Of a stretch of DNA of 64,000 nucleotides, positions 41,101 through 55,100 are shown in pieces. This DNA comes from Planococcus citri (Eukaryota; Arthropoda; Insecta; Hemiptera; Pseudococcidae). The stretch is taken from positions 10,716,580 through 10,780,579 of the forward strand of contig NC_088678.1 of assembly GCF_950023065.1 (NCBI RefSeq), given 5' to 3'. The notes beneath the pieces were generated by a model. It was given only the letters and a program-made list of their open reading frames with translations. It searched no databases and was not told the origin of the DNA. Position 1 is the stretch's first letter; each line of letters begins with the position of its first letter. The position numbers were made by a program, and so were the translations under genes.

Positions 41101-42535
41101 ATACGACGAGGTCTTCGTGGGTGTGGAACAAGTCGAAGAACATACGATACGAGAGTCGTCTAAAATCACGAGTATTTTTAACGGTTACAATATTGAAATG
41201 AAATTTCGATAGAGAAACGCCTCGCAAGAATATTTTAGCATGATACGTTACTCTCATTGCCCTTTCTTGAATTCTAATTCTTGGTCTTTCAAATTGAGGT
41301 ACCTATACGTACCTTGTATTCTTTCCAGATACAGACCCTCCCCCCCCCCCAGTGTAATCGATAGTAATTTTTTTTAAATTTAAACAGTTATTTTACCCTG
41401 CTCTCGAACCCCATGTTTTTGAAATAAAAAAATTCATCATAATTATTGAGACATGCGAAACGAAGAACCCCAAGACGTTGAAAATGTACATAAACAATTA
41501 CGAAAAAGACCAAAATTATTGTCGAAACGAGAAGGAATTGAAAGAACATCTTCACCCGAATTCAAGATTTCAAGTGAAGAATTGAATTTTTCATTTTGAC
41601 AAATTTTTTAAAATTCAAAGAGTCCCGAAAATGGCAATTCCCAGTTTTGGAATTTAGAACCTTGAAATCTTATGTTCTACAGTTTAATTAGATTTTATAG
41701 TCGAATTTTTTTTAGCTAAAAAAACAAAAATCGCGTTTTTCATGATGAAATTACAATTGGGCAAGTTTGCTGTAGAAAACATTCGGAAAGATATTTTTGA
41801 CTTTCCAAATCGATGAGTGGATAGTTTGAAGCCATCAGCCATTCTGCAGCCTCTTCTGGGATTTACAGGTTTTGAAAAAATGGATCAAAATGAAATTCAG
41901 CACCATTTCTTTTTTGGTAAATTCAAATCCAAAATTTCTATTGAAGATGGTTTTTGAAAAAAAAATATCCAAAAATCGGTTGAAGGATTCAGATTACCTC
42001 TAGCTAAGAGTTATGACTAATCAATTTTCAAAAATAACAATTTTTAGGAATAAAAAATCGAAATTAAGAGGTAATTTTTTGAAAACCTTTTGTGATGTGG
42101 GATGATTTTATAAATATGAAGGTAAGATTATTACTGCTCAAACGAAACGAAAGCGAAAATTTTCCAAACAAAAACTGGTTTAAAAAACGAACAAAAAGTC
42201 CCTTTTTGCGCTTTTTATTTTAAATATTTGCTCACAAGCGAGGAAAATATGTAAGTAGTTCCCAATAGATCAAATTTTAAAAATACTTTTTAAAAATACT
42301 CCTGGCCTAAAATTTAAAAAATGAATTAAAAAACTGTTAATGAACTTTTGAATCTTGAAAACAAATCAGACTGGAAACTTTGGAAAAATGACCAGTTTCT
42401 GAAATTTATGGGTACGTTGAAGTTGACTTCTGGATATCATCAAGTTTACCTCCAGCAAATGTGAAGAAAAATTCAATGAATAGGTATCTAAAATTATTCC
42501 AAAATTAAAAAATTTACATGTTATTTTTTCAATCT
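38111..42535. other. AT-rich spacer, no gene recognised
   Basis: Open frames are under 90 codons and unrecognisable. Homopolymer runs occur at 38676-38691 (T) and 41340-41350 (C). Beyond the CTCF-like word at 39696 I see no regulatory or repeat structure before the satellite begins. Confidence 0.5.
39696..39712. promoter_or_regulatory. CTCF-like motif GGCGCCATCTAGT
   Basis: CGGCGCCATCTAGTATT resembles the core of the CTCF insulator site (reverse complement ACTAGATGGCGCC). It is a single sequence match in AT-rich surroundings, with no evidence of binding. Confidence 0.3.
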
Positions 42536-42740
42536 TCAAACACACCCGAAAATCTCTGAGCACTCATTCACACCCCTGAATTTTCCCAAACACACCCGAA
42601 CATCTCTGAGCACGCGTTCACATCCCTGAAATTTCCCAAAAACACCCGAACATCTCTGAGCACTCGTTCACACCCCTGAATTTTTCCAAACTCACCCGAA
42701 CATCACTGAGCACTCGTCCCGAACATCTCTGAGCACGCAT
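42536..42740. repeat. Left edge of the satellite, divergent monomers
   Basis: The first four units carry private changes (CACTCATTCAC, CACGCGTTCACATCCC, CACTCGTTCAC, AAACTCACCCG). One unit near 42712 is truncated, joining CACTCGT directly to CCCGAACATC with the central block missing. Private variants at the edge and homogeneous units inside are what unequal crossing-over predicts. Confidence 0.7.
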
Positions 42741-45700
42741 TCACACCCCTGAATTTTCACAAACACACCCGAACATATCTGAGCACGCATTCACACCCCT
42801 GAATTTTCTCAAACACAACCGGAAATCGCTGAGCACGCATTCACAACCCTGAATTTTCACAAACACACCCGAACATCTCTGAGCACGCATTCACACCCCT
42901 GAATTTTCTCAAACACACCCGAACATCTCTGAGCACGCATTCACTCCCCTGAATTTTCCCAAACACACCCGAACATCTCTAAGCACGCATTCACACCCCT
43001 GAATTTTCACAAACACACCCGGAAATCGCTGAGCATCGCATTCACACCCCTGAATTTTCTCAAATACACCCGAAAATCTCTGAGCACCCATTCACACCCC
43101 TGAATTTTCCCAAACACACCCAAACATATCTGAGCACCCATTCACACCCCTGAATTTTCCCAAACACACCCGAACATCTCTGAGCACGCATTCACGCCCC
43201 TGAATTTTCTCAAGCACACCCGAAAATCTCTGAGCACGCATTCACACCCCTGAATTTTCTCAAACACAACCGAACATCTCTGAGCACGCATTCACTCCCC
43301 TGAATTTTCCCAAACACACCCGAACATATCTGAGCATGCATTCACACCCCTGAATTTTCACAAACACACCCGAACATATCTGAGCACGCATTCACACCCC
43401 TGAATTTTCTCAAACACAACCGGAAATCGCTGAGCACGCATTCACACCCCTGAATTTTCTCAAACACACCTAAAAATCACTGAGCACGCATTCACTTTCC
43501 CGAATTTTCCCAAACACACCTGAACATATCTGAGCACGCATTCACACCCCCGAACTTTCTCAAACACACCCGAACATATCTGAGCACGCATTCACTCCCC
43601 TGAATTTTCCCAAACACACCCAAACATCTCTGAGCACGCATTCACACCTCTGAATTTTCTCCAACACACCTGAAAATCGCTGAGCACGCATTCACTCCCC
43701 CGAATTTTCCCAAACACACCCGAACATATCTGAGCACGCATTCACACCCCCGAATTTTCCCAAACACACCCAAACATATCTGAGCATGCATTCACTCCCC
43801 TGAATTTTCTCAAACACACCTGAAAATCGCTGAGCACGCATTCACTTTCCCGAATTTTCCCAAACACACCCGAACATATCTGAGCACGCATTCACACCCC
43901 CGAATTTCCTCAAACACACCCAAAAATCTCTGAGCACGCATTCACAGCCCTGAATTTTCCCAAACACACCCGAACATATCTGAGCACGCATTCACACCCC
44001 CGAATATCCTCAAACACACCCAAAAGTCTCTGAGCACGCATTCACTCCCCTGAATTTTCCCAAACACACCCGAACATCTCTGAGCACGCATTCACGCCCC
44101 TGAATTTTCTCAAGCACACCCGAAAATCTCTGAGCACGCATTCACACCTCTGAATTTTCTCCAACACACCTGAAAATCGCTGAGCACGCATTCACTCCCC
44201 TGAATTTTCACAAACACACCCGAACATATCTGAGCACGCATTCACACCCCTGAATTTTCTCAAACACAACCGGAAATCGCTGAGCACGCATTCACAACCC
44301 TGAATTTTCACAAACACACCCGAACATCTCTGAGCACGCATTCACACCCCTGAATTTTCTCAAACACACCCGAACATCTCTGAGCACGCATTCACTCCCC
44401 TGAATTTTCCCAAACACACCCGAACATCTCTAAGCACGCATTCACACCCCTGAATTTTCACAAACACACCCGGAAATCGCTCAGCACGCATTCACACCCC
44501 TGAATTTTCTCAAATACACCCGAAAATCTCTGAGCACCCATTCACTCCCCTGAATTTTCCCAAACACACCCAAACATATCTGAGCACCCATTCACACCCC
44601 TGAATTTTCCCAAACACACCCGAACATCTCTGAGCACGCATTCACGCCCCTGAATTTTCTCAAGCACACCCGAAAATCTCTGAGCACGCATTCACACCCC
44701 TGAATTTTCTCAAACACAACCGAACATCTCTGAGCACGCATTCACTCCCCTGAATTTTCCCAAACACACCCGAACATATCTGAGCATGCATTCACACCCC
44801 TGAATTTTCACAAACACACCCGAACATATCTGAGCACGCATTCACACCCCTGAATTTTCTCAAACACAACCGGAAATCGCTGAGCACGCATTCACACCCC
44901 TGAATTTTCTCAAACACACCTAAAAATCACTGAGCACGCATTCACTTTCCCGAATTTTCCCAAACACACCTGAACATATCTGAGCACGCATTCACACCCC
45001 CGAACTTTCTCAAACACACCCGAACATATCTGAGCACGCATTCACTCCCCTGAATTTTCCCAAACACACCCAAACATCTCTGAGCACGCATTCACACCTC
45101 TGAATTTTCTCCAACACACCTGAAAATCGCTGAGCACGCATTCACTCCCCCGAATTTTCCCAAACACACCCGAACATATCTGAGCACGCATTCACACCCC
45201 CGAATTTTCCCAAACACACCCAAACATATCTGAGCATGCATTCACTCCCCTGAATTTTCTCAAACACACCTGAAAATCGCTGAGCACGCATTCACTTTCC
45301 CGAATTTTCCCAAACACACCCGAACATATCTGAGCACGCATTCACACCCCCGAATTTCCTCAAACACACCCAAAAATCTCTGAGCACGCATTCACAGCCC
45401 TGAATTTTCCCAAACACACCCGAACATATCTGAGCACGCATTCACACCCCCGAATATTCTCAAACACACCCAAAAGTCTCTGAGCACGCATTCACTCCCC
45501 TGAATTTTCCCAAACACACCCGAACATCTCTGAGCACGCATTCACGCCCCTGAATTTTCTCAAGCACACCCGAAAATCTCTGAGCACGCATTCACACCTC
45601 TGAATTTTCTCCAACACACCTGAAAATCGCTGAGCACGCATTCACTCCCCCGAATTTTCCCAAACACACCCAAACATCTCTGAGCACGCATTCACACCTC

Positions 45701-45859
45701 TGAATTTTCTCCAACACACCTGAAAATCGCTGAGCACGCATTCACTCCCCTGAATTTTCCCAAACACACCCGAACATATCTGAGCACGCATTCACACCCC
45801 CGAATTTTCCCAAACACACCCAAACATATCTGAGCATGCATTCACTCCCCTGAATTTTC

Positions 45860-48800
45860 TCAAACACACCTGAAAATCGCTGAGCACGCATTCACTTTCC
45901 CGAATTTTCCCAAACACACCCGAACATATCTGAGCACGCATTCACACCCCCGAATTTCCTCAAACACACCCAAAAATCTCTGAGCACGCATTCGCAGCCC
46001 TGAATTTTCCCAAACACACCCGAACACATCTGAGCACGCATTCACACCCCCGAATATCCTCAAACACACCCAAAAGTCTCTGAGCACGCATTCACTCCCC
46101 TGAATTTTCCCAAACACACCCGAACATCTCTGAGCACGCATTCACGCCCCTGAATTTTCTCAAGCACACCCGAAAATCTCTGAGCACGCATTCACACCCC
46201 TGAATTTTCTCAAACACAACCGAACATCTCTGAGCACGCATTCACTCCCCTGAATTTTCCCAAACACACCCGAACATATCTGAGCATGCATTCACACCCC
46301 TGAATTTTCACAAACACACCCGAACATATCTGAGCACGCATTCACACCCCTGAATTTTCTCAAACACAACCGGAAATCGCTGAGCACGCATTCACACCCC
46401 TGAATTTTCTCAAACACACCTAAAAATCGCTGAGCACGCATTCACTTTCCCGAATTTTCCCAAACACACCTGAACATATCTGAGCACGCATTCACACCCC
46501 CGAACTTTCTCAAACACACCCGAACATATCTGAGCACGCATTCACTCCCCTGAATTTTCCCAAACACACCCAAACATCTCTGAGCACGCATTCACACCTC
46601 TGAATTTTCTCCAACACACCTGAAAATCGCTGAGCACGCATTCACTCCCCCGAATTTTCCCAAACACACCCGAACATATCTGAGCACGCATTCACACCCC
46701 CGAACTTTCCCAAACACACCCAAACATATCTGAGCATGCATTCACTCCCCTGAATTTTCTCAAACACACCTGAAAATCGCTGAGCACGCATTCACTTTCC
46801 CGAATTTTCCCAAACACACCCGAACATATCTGAGCACGCATTCACACCCCCGAATTTTCCCAAACACACCCAAACATATCTGAGCATGCATTCACTCCCC
46901 TGAATTTTCTCAAACACACCTGAAAATCGCTGAGCACGCATTCACTTTCCCGAATTTTCCCAAACACACCCGAACATATCTGAGCACGCATTCACACCCC
47001 CGAATTTCCTCAAACACACCCAAAAATCTCTGAGCACGCATTCACAGCCCTGAATTTTCCCAAACACACCCGAACATATCTGAGCACGCATTCACACCCC
47101 CGAATATTCTCAAACACACCCAAAAGTCTCTGAGCACGCATTCACTCCCCTGAATTTTCCCAAACACACCCGAACATCTCTGAGCACGCATTCACGCCCC
47201 TGAATTTTCTCAAGCACACCCGAAAATCTCTGAGCACGCATTCACACCTCTGAATTTTCTCCAACACACCTGAAAATCGCTGAGCACGCATTCACTCCCC
47301 CGAATTTTCCCAAACACACCCAAACATCTCTGAGCACGCATTCACACCTCTGAATTTTCTCCAACACACCTGAAAATCGCTGAGCACGCATTCACTCCCC
47401 TGAATTTTCCCAAACACACCCGAACATATCTGAGCACGCATTCACACCCCCGAATTTTCCCAAACACACCCAAACATATCTGAGCATGCATTCACTCCCC
47501 TGAATTTTCTCAAACACACCTGAAAATCGCTGAGCACGCATTCACTTTCCCGAATTTTCCCAAACACACCCGAACATATCTGAGCACGCATTCACACCCC
47601 CGAATTTCCTCAAACACACCCAAAAATCTCTGAGCACGCATTCGCAGCCCTGAATTTTCCCAAACACACCCGAACATATCTGAGCACGCATTCACACCCC
47701 CGAATATCCTCAAACACACCCAAAAGTCTCTGAGCACGCATTCACTCCCCTGAATTTTCCCAAACACACCCGAACATCTCTGAGCACGCATTCACGCCCC
47801 TGAATTTTCTCAAGCACACCCGAAAATCTCTGAGCACGCATTCACACCCCTGAATTTTCTCAAACACAACCGAACATCTCTGAGCACGCATTCACTCCCC
47901 TGAATTTTCCCAAACACACCCGAACATATCTGAGCATGCATTCACACCCCTGAATTTTCACAAACACACCCGAACATATCTGAGCACGCATTCACACCCC
48001 TGAATTTTCTCAAACACAACCGGAAATCGCTGAGCACGCATTCACACCCCTGAATTTTCTCAAACACACCTAAAAATCGCTGAGCACGCATTCACTTTCC
48101 CGAATTTTCCCAAACACACCTGAACATATCTGAGCACGCATTCACACCCCCGAACTTTCTCAAACACACCCGAACATATCTGAGCACGCATTCACTCCCC
48201 TGAATTTTCCCAAACACACCCAAACATCTCTGAGCACGCATTCACACCTCTGAATTTTCTCCAACACACCTGAAAATCGCTGAGCACGCATTCACTCCCC
48301 CGAATTTTCCCAAACACACCCGAACATATCTGAGCACGCATTCACACCCCCGAATTTTCCCAAACACACCCAAACATATCTGAGCATGCATTCACTCCCC
48401 TGAATTTTCTCAAACACACCTGAAAATCGCTGAGCACGCATTCACTTTCCCGAATTTTCCCAAACACACCCGAACATATCTGAGCACGCATTCACACCCC
48501 CGAATTTCCTCAAACACACCCAAAAGTCTCTGAGCACGCATTCACTCCCCTGAATTTTCCCAAACACTCCCGAACATATCTGAGCACGCATTCACACCCC
48601 TGAATTTTCTCAAACACAACCGGAAATCGCTCAGCACGCATTCACAACCCTGAATTTTCACAAACACACCCGAACATCTCTGAGAACGCATTCACACCCC
48701 TGAATTTTCTCAAACACACCCGAACATCTCTGAGCACGCATTCACTCCCCTGAATTTTCCCAAACACACCCGAACATCTCTAAGCACGCATTCACACCCC

Positions 48801-49159
48801 TGAATTTTCACAAACACACCCGGAAATCGCTGAGCATCGCATTCACACCCCTGAATTTTCTCAAATACACCCGAAAATCTCTGAGCACCCATTCACACCC
48901 CTAAATTTTCCCAAACACACCCAAACATATCTGAGCACCCATTCACACCCCTGAATTTTCCCAAACACACCCGAACATCTCTGAGCACGCATTCACGCCC
49001 CTGAATTTTCTCAAGCACACCCGAAAATCTCTGAGCACGCATTCACACCCCTGAATTTTCTCAAACACAACCGAACATCTCTGAGCACGCATTCACTCCC
49101 CTGAATTTTCCCAAACACACCCGAACATATCTGAGCATGCATTCACACCCCTGAATTTT
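45860..49159. repeat. Two successive 1650-bp higher-order repeats of the satellite
   Basis: The variant series starting at 45860 recurs at 47510, exactly 1650 bp (33 monomers) later, with nearly every variant in the same order. It appears again at 49961 after 2451 bp. Markers such as CAAGCAC show equivalent blocks of 1450 bp (43211 to 44661) and 1500 bp (44661 to 46161), so the higher-order unit is about 29-33 monomers and varies by whole monomers. Confidence 0.75.
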
Positions 49160-52100
49160 CACAAACACACCCGAACATATCTGAGCACGCATTCACACCC
49201 CTGAATTTTCTCAAACACAACCGGAAATCGCTCAGCACGCATTCACACCCCTGAATTTTCTCAAACACACCTAAAAATCGCTGAGCACGCATTCACTTTC
49301 CCGAATTTTCCCAAACACACCTGAACATATCTGAGCACGCATTCACACCCCCGAACTTTCTCAAACACACCCGAACATATCTGAGCACGCATTCACTCCC
49401 CTGAATTTTCCCAAACACACCCAAACATCTCTGAGCACGCATTCACACCTCTGAATTTTCTCCAACACACCTGAAAATCGCTGAGCACGCATTCACTCCC
49501 CCGAATTTTCCCAAACACACCCGAACATATCTGAGCACGCATTCACACCCCCGAATTTTCCCAAACACACCCAAAAGTCTCTGAGCACGCATTCACTCCC
49601 CTGAATTTTCCCAAACACACCCGAACATCTCTGAGCACGCATTCACGCCCCTGAATTTTCTCAAGCACACCCGAAAATCTCTGAGCACGCATTCACACCT
49701 CTGAATTTTCTCCAACACACCTGAAAATCGCTGAGCACGCATTCACTCCCCCGAATTTTCCCAAACACACCCAAACATCTCTGAGCACGCATTCACACCT
49801 CTGAATTTTCTCCAACACACCTGAAAATCGCTGAGCACGCATTCACTCCCCCGAATTTTCCCAAACACACCCGAACATATCTGAGCACGCATTCACACCC
49901 CCGAATTTTCCCAAACACACCCAAACATATCTGAGCATGCATTCATTCCCCTGAATTTTCTCAAACACACCTGAAAATCGCTGAGCACGCATTCACTTTC
50001 CCGAATTTTCCCAAACACACCCGAACATATCTGAGCACGCATTCACACCCCCGAATTTCCTCAAACACACCCAAAAATCTCTGAGCACGCATTCGCAGCC
50101 CTGAATTTTCCCAAACACACCCGAACATATCTGAGCACGCATTCACACCCCCGAATATCCTCAAACACACCCAAAAGTCTCTGAGCACGCATTCACTCCC
50201 CTGAATTTTCCCAAACACACCCGAACATCTCTGAGCACGCATTCACGCCCCTGAATTTTCTCAAGCACACCCGAAAATCTCTGAGCACGCATTCACACCC
50301 CTGAATTTTCTCAAACACAACCGAACATCTCTGAGCACGCATTCACTCCCCTGAATTTTCCCAAACACACCCGAACATATCTGAGCATGCATTCACACCC
50401 CTGAATTTTCACAAACACACCCAAACATATCTGAGCACGCATTCACACCCCTGAATTTTCTCAAAAACAACCGGAAATCGCTGAGCACGCATTCACACCC
50501 CTGAATTTTCTCAAACACACCTAAAAATCGCTGAGCACGCATTCACTTTCCCGAATTTTCCCAAACACACCTGAACATATCTGAGCACGCATTCACACCC
50601 CCGAACTTTCTCAAACACACCCGAACATATCTGAGCACGCATTCACTCCCCTGAATTTTCCCAAACACACCCAAACATCTCTGAGCACGCATTCACACCT
50701 CTGAATTTTCTCCAACACACCTGAAAATCGCTGAGCACGCATTCACTCCCCCGAATTTTCCCAAACACACCCGAACATATCTGAGCACGCATTCACACCC
50801 CCGAACTTTCCCAAACACACCCAAACATATCTGAGCATGCATTCACTCCCCTGAATTTTCTCAAACACACCTGAAAATCGCTGAGCACGCATTCACTTTC
50901 CCGAATTTTCCCAAACACACCCGAACATATCTGAGCACGCATTCACACCCCCGAATTTCCTCAAACACACCCAAAAATCTCTGAGCACGCATTCACAGCC
51001 CTGAATTTTCCCAAACACACCCGAACATATCTGAGCACGCATTCACACCCCCGAATATCCTCAAACACACCCAAAAGTCTCTGAGCACGCATTCACTCCC
51101 CTGAATTTTCCCAAACACTCCCGAACATATCTGAGCACGCATTCACACCCCCGAATTTTCTCAAACACAACCGGAAATCGCTCAGCACGCATTCACAACC
51201 CTGAATTTTCACAAACACACCCGAACATCTCTGAGAACGCATTCACACCCCTGAATTTTCTCAAACACACCCGAACATCTCTGAGCACGCATTCACTCCC
51301 CTGAATTTTCCCAAACACACCCGAACATCTCTAAGCACGCATTCACACCCCTGAATTTTCACAAACACACCCGGAAATCGCTGAGCATCGCATTCACACC
51401 CCTGAATTTTCTCAAATACACCCGAAAATCTCTGAGCACCCATTCACACCCCTGAATTTTCCCAAACACACCCAAACATATCTGAGCACCCATTCACACC
51501 CCTGAATTTTCCCAAACACACCCGAACATCTCTGAGCACGCATTCACGCCCCTGAATTTTCTCAAGCACACCCGAAAATCTCTGAGCACGCATTCACACC
51601 CCTGAATTTTCTCAAACACAACCGAACATCTCTGAGCACGCATTCACTCCCCTGAATTTTCCCAAACACACCCGAACATATCTGAGCATGCATTCACACC
51701 CCTGAATTTTCACAAACACACCCGAACATATCTGAGCACGCATTCACACCCCTGAATTTTCTCAAACACAACCGGAAATCGCTGAGCACGCATTCACACC
51801 CCTGAATTTTCTCAAACACACCTAAAAATCGCTGAGCACGCATTCACTTTCCCGAATTTTCCCAAACACACCTGAACATATCTGAGCACGCATTCACACC
51901 CCCGAACTTTCTCAAACACACCCGAACATATCTGAGCACGCATTCACTCCCCTGAATTTTCCCAAACACACCCAAACATCTCTGAGCACGCATTCACACC
52001 TCTGAATTTTCTCCAACACACCTAAAAATCGCTGAGCACGCATTCACTCCCCCGAATTTTCCCAAACACACCCGAACATATCTGAGCACGCATTCACACC

Positions 52101-55100
52101 CCCGAATTTTCCCAAACACACCCAAACATATCTGAGCATTCATTCACTCCCCTGAATTTTCTCAAACACACCTGAAAATCGCTGAGCACGCATTCACTTT
52201 CCCGAATTTTCCCAAACACACCCGAACATATCTGAGCACGCATTCACACCCCCGAATTTCCTCAAACACACCCAAAATTCTCTGAGCACGCATTCACAGC
52301 CCTGAATTTTCCCAAACACACCCGAACATATCTGAGCACGCATTCACACCCCCGAATATCCTCAAACACACCCAAAAGTCTCTGAGCACGCATTCACTCC
52401 CCTGAATTTTCCCAAACACACCCGAACATCTCTGAGCACGCATTCACGCCCCTGAATTTTCTCAAGCACACCCGAAAATCTCTGAGCACGCATTCACACC
52501 CCTGAATTTTCTCAAACACAACCGAACATCTCTGAGCACGCATTCACTCCCCTGAATTTTCCCAAACACACCCGAACATATCTGAGCACGCATTCACACC
52601 CCTGAATTTTCTCAAACACAACCGGAAATCGCTGAGCACGCATTCACACCCCTGAATTTTCTCAAACACACCTAAAAATCGCTGAGCACGCATTCACTTT
52701 CCCGAATTTTCCCAAACACACCTGAACATATCTGAGCACGCATTCACACCCCCGAATTTCCTCAAACACACCCAAAAATCTCTGAGCACGCATTCGCAGC
52801 CCTGAATTTTCTCAAACACAACCGGAAATCGCTGAGCACGCATTCACACCCCTGAATTTTCTCAAACACACCTAAAAATCGCTGAGCACGCATTCACTTT
52901 CCCGAATTTTCCCAAACACACCTGAACATATCTGAGCACGCATTCACACCCCCGAACTTTCTCAAACACACCCGAACATATCTGAGCACGCATTCACTCC
53001 CCTGAATTTTCCCAAACACACCCAAACATCTCTGAGCACGCATTCACTCCCCTGAATTTTCCCAAACACACCCGAACATATCTGAGCATGCATTCACACC
53101 CCTGAATTTTCACAAACAAACCCGAACATATCTGAGCACGCATTCCCACCCCTGAATTTTCTCAAACAAAACCGGAAATCGCTCAGCACGCATTCACACC
53201 CCTGAATTTTCTCAAACACACCTAAAAATCGCTGAGCACGCATTCACTTTCCCGAATTTTCCCAAACACACCTGAACATATCTGAGCACGCATTCACACC
53301 CCCGAACTTTCTCAAACACACCCGAACATATCTGAGCACGCATTCACTCCCCTGAATTTTCCCAAACACACCCAAACATCTCTGAGCACGCATTCACACC
53401 TCTGAATTTTCTCCAACACACCTGAAAATCACTGAGCACGCATTCACTCCCCCGAATTTTCCCAAACACACCCGAACATATCTGAGCACGCATTCACACC
53501 CCCGAATTTTCCCAAACACACCCAAAAGTCTCTGAGCACGCATTCACTCCCCTGAATTTTCCCAAACACACCCGAACATCTCTGAGCACGCATTCACGCC
53601 CCTGAATTTTCTCAAGCACACCCGAAAATCTCTGAGCACGCATTCACACCTCTGAATTTTCTCCAACACACCTGAAAATCGCTGAGCACGCATTCACTCC
53701 CCCGAATTTTCCCAAACACACCCAAACATCTCTGAGCACGCATTCACACCTCTGAATTTTCTCCAACACACCTGAAAATCGCTGAGCACGCATTCACTCC
53801 CCCGAATTTTCCCAAACACACCCGAACATATCTGAGCACGCATTCACTCCCCTGAATTTTCCCAAACACACCCAAACATCTCTGAGCACGCATTCACACC
53901 TCTGAATTTTCTCCAACACACCTGAAAATCGCTGAGCACGCATTCACTCCCCCGAATTTTCCCAAACACACCCGAACATATCTGAGCACGCATTCACACC
54001 CCCGAATTTTCCCAAACACACCCAAACATATCTGAGCATGCATTCACTCCCCTGAATTTTCTCAAACACACCTGAAAATCGCTGAGCACGCATTCACTTT
54101 CCCGAATTTTCCCAAACACACCCGAACATATCTGAGCACGCATTCACACCCCCGAATTTCCTCAAACACACCCAAAATTCTCTGAGCACGCATTCACAGC
54201 CCTGAATTTTCCCAAACACACCCGAACATATCTGAGCACGCATTCACACCCCCGAATATCCTCAAACACACCCAAAAGTCTCTGAGCACGCATTCACTCC
54301 CCTGAATTTTCCCAAACACACCCGAACATCTCTGAGCACGCATTCACGCCCCTGAATTTTCTCAAGCACACCCGAAAATCTCTGAGCACGCATTCACACC
54401 CCTGAATTTTCTCAAACACAACCGAACATCTCTGAGCACGCATTCACTTTCCTGAATTTTCCCAAACACACCCGAACATATCTGAGCATGCATTCACACC
54501 CCTGAATTTTCACAAACACACCCGAACATATCTGAGCACGCATTCACACCCCTGAATTTTCTCAAACACAACCGGAAATCGCTGAGCACGCATTCACACC
54601 CCTGAATTTTCTCAAACACACCTAAAAATCGCTGAGCACGCATTCACTTTCCCGAATTTTCCCAAACACACCTGAACATATCTGAGCACGCATTCACACC
54701 CCCGAACTTTCTCAAACACACCCGAACATATCTGAGCACGCATTCACTCCCCTGAATTTTCCCAAACACACCCAAACATCTCTGAGCACGCATTCACACC
54801 TCTGAATTTTCTCCAACACACCTGAAAATCGCTGAGCACGCATTCACTCCCCCGAATTTTCCCAAACACACCCGAACATATCTGAGCACGCATTCACACC
54901 CCCGAATTTTCCCAAACACACCCAAACATATCTGAGCATGCATTCACTCCCCTGAATTTTCTCAAACACACCTGAAAATCGCTGAGCACGCATTCACTTT
55001 CCCGAATTTTCCCAAACACACCCGAACATATCTGAGCACGCATTCACACCCCCGAATTTCCTCAAACACACCCAAAAATCTCTGAGCACGCATTCACAGC

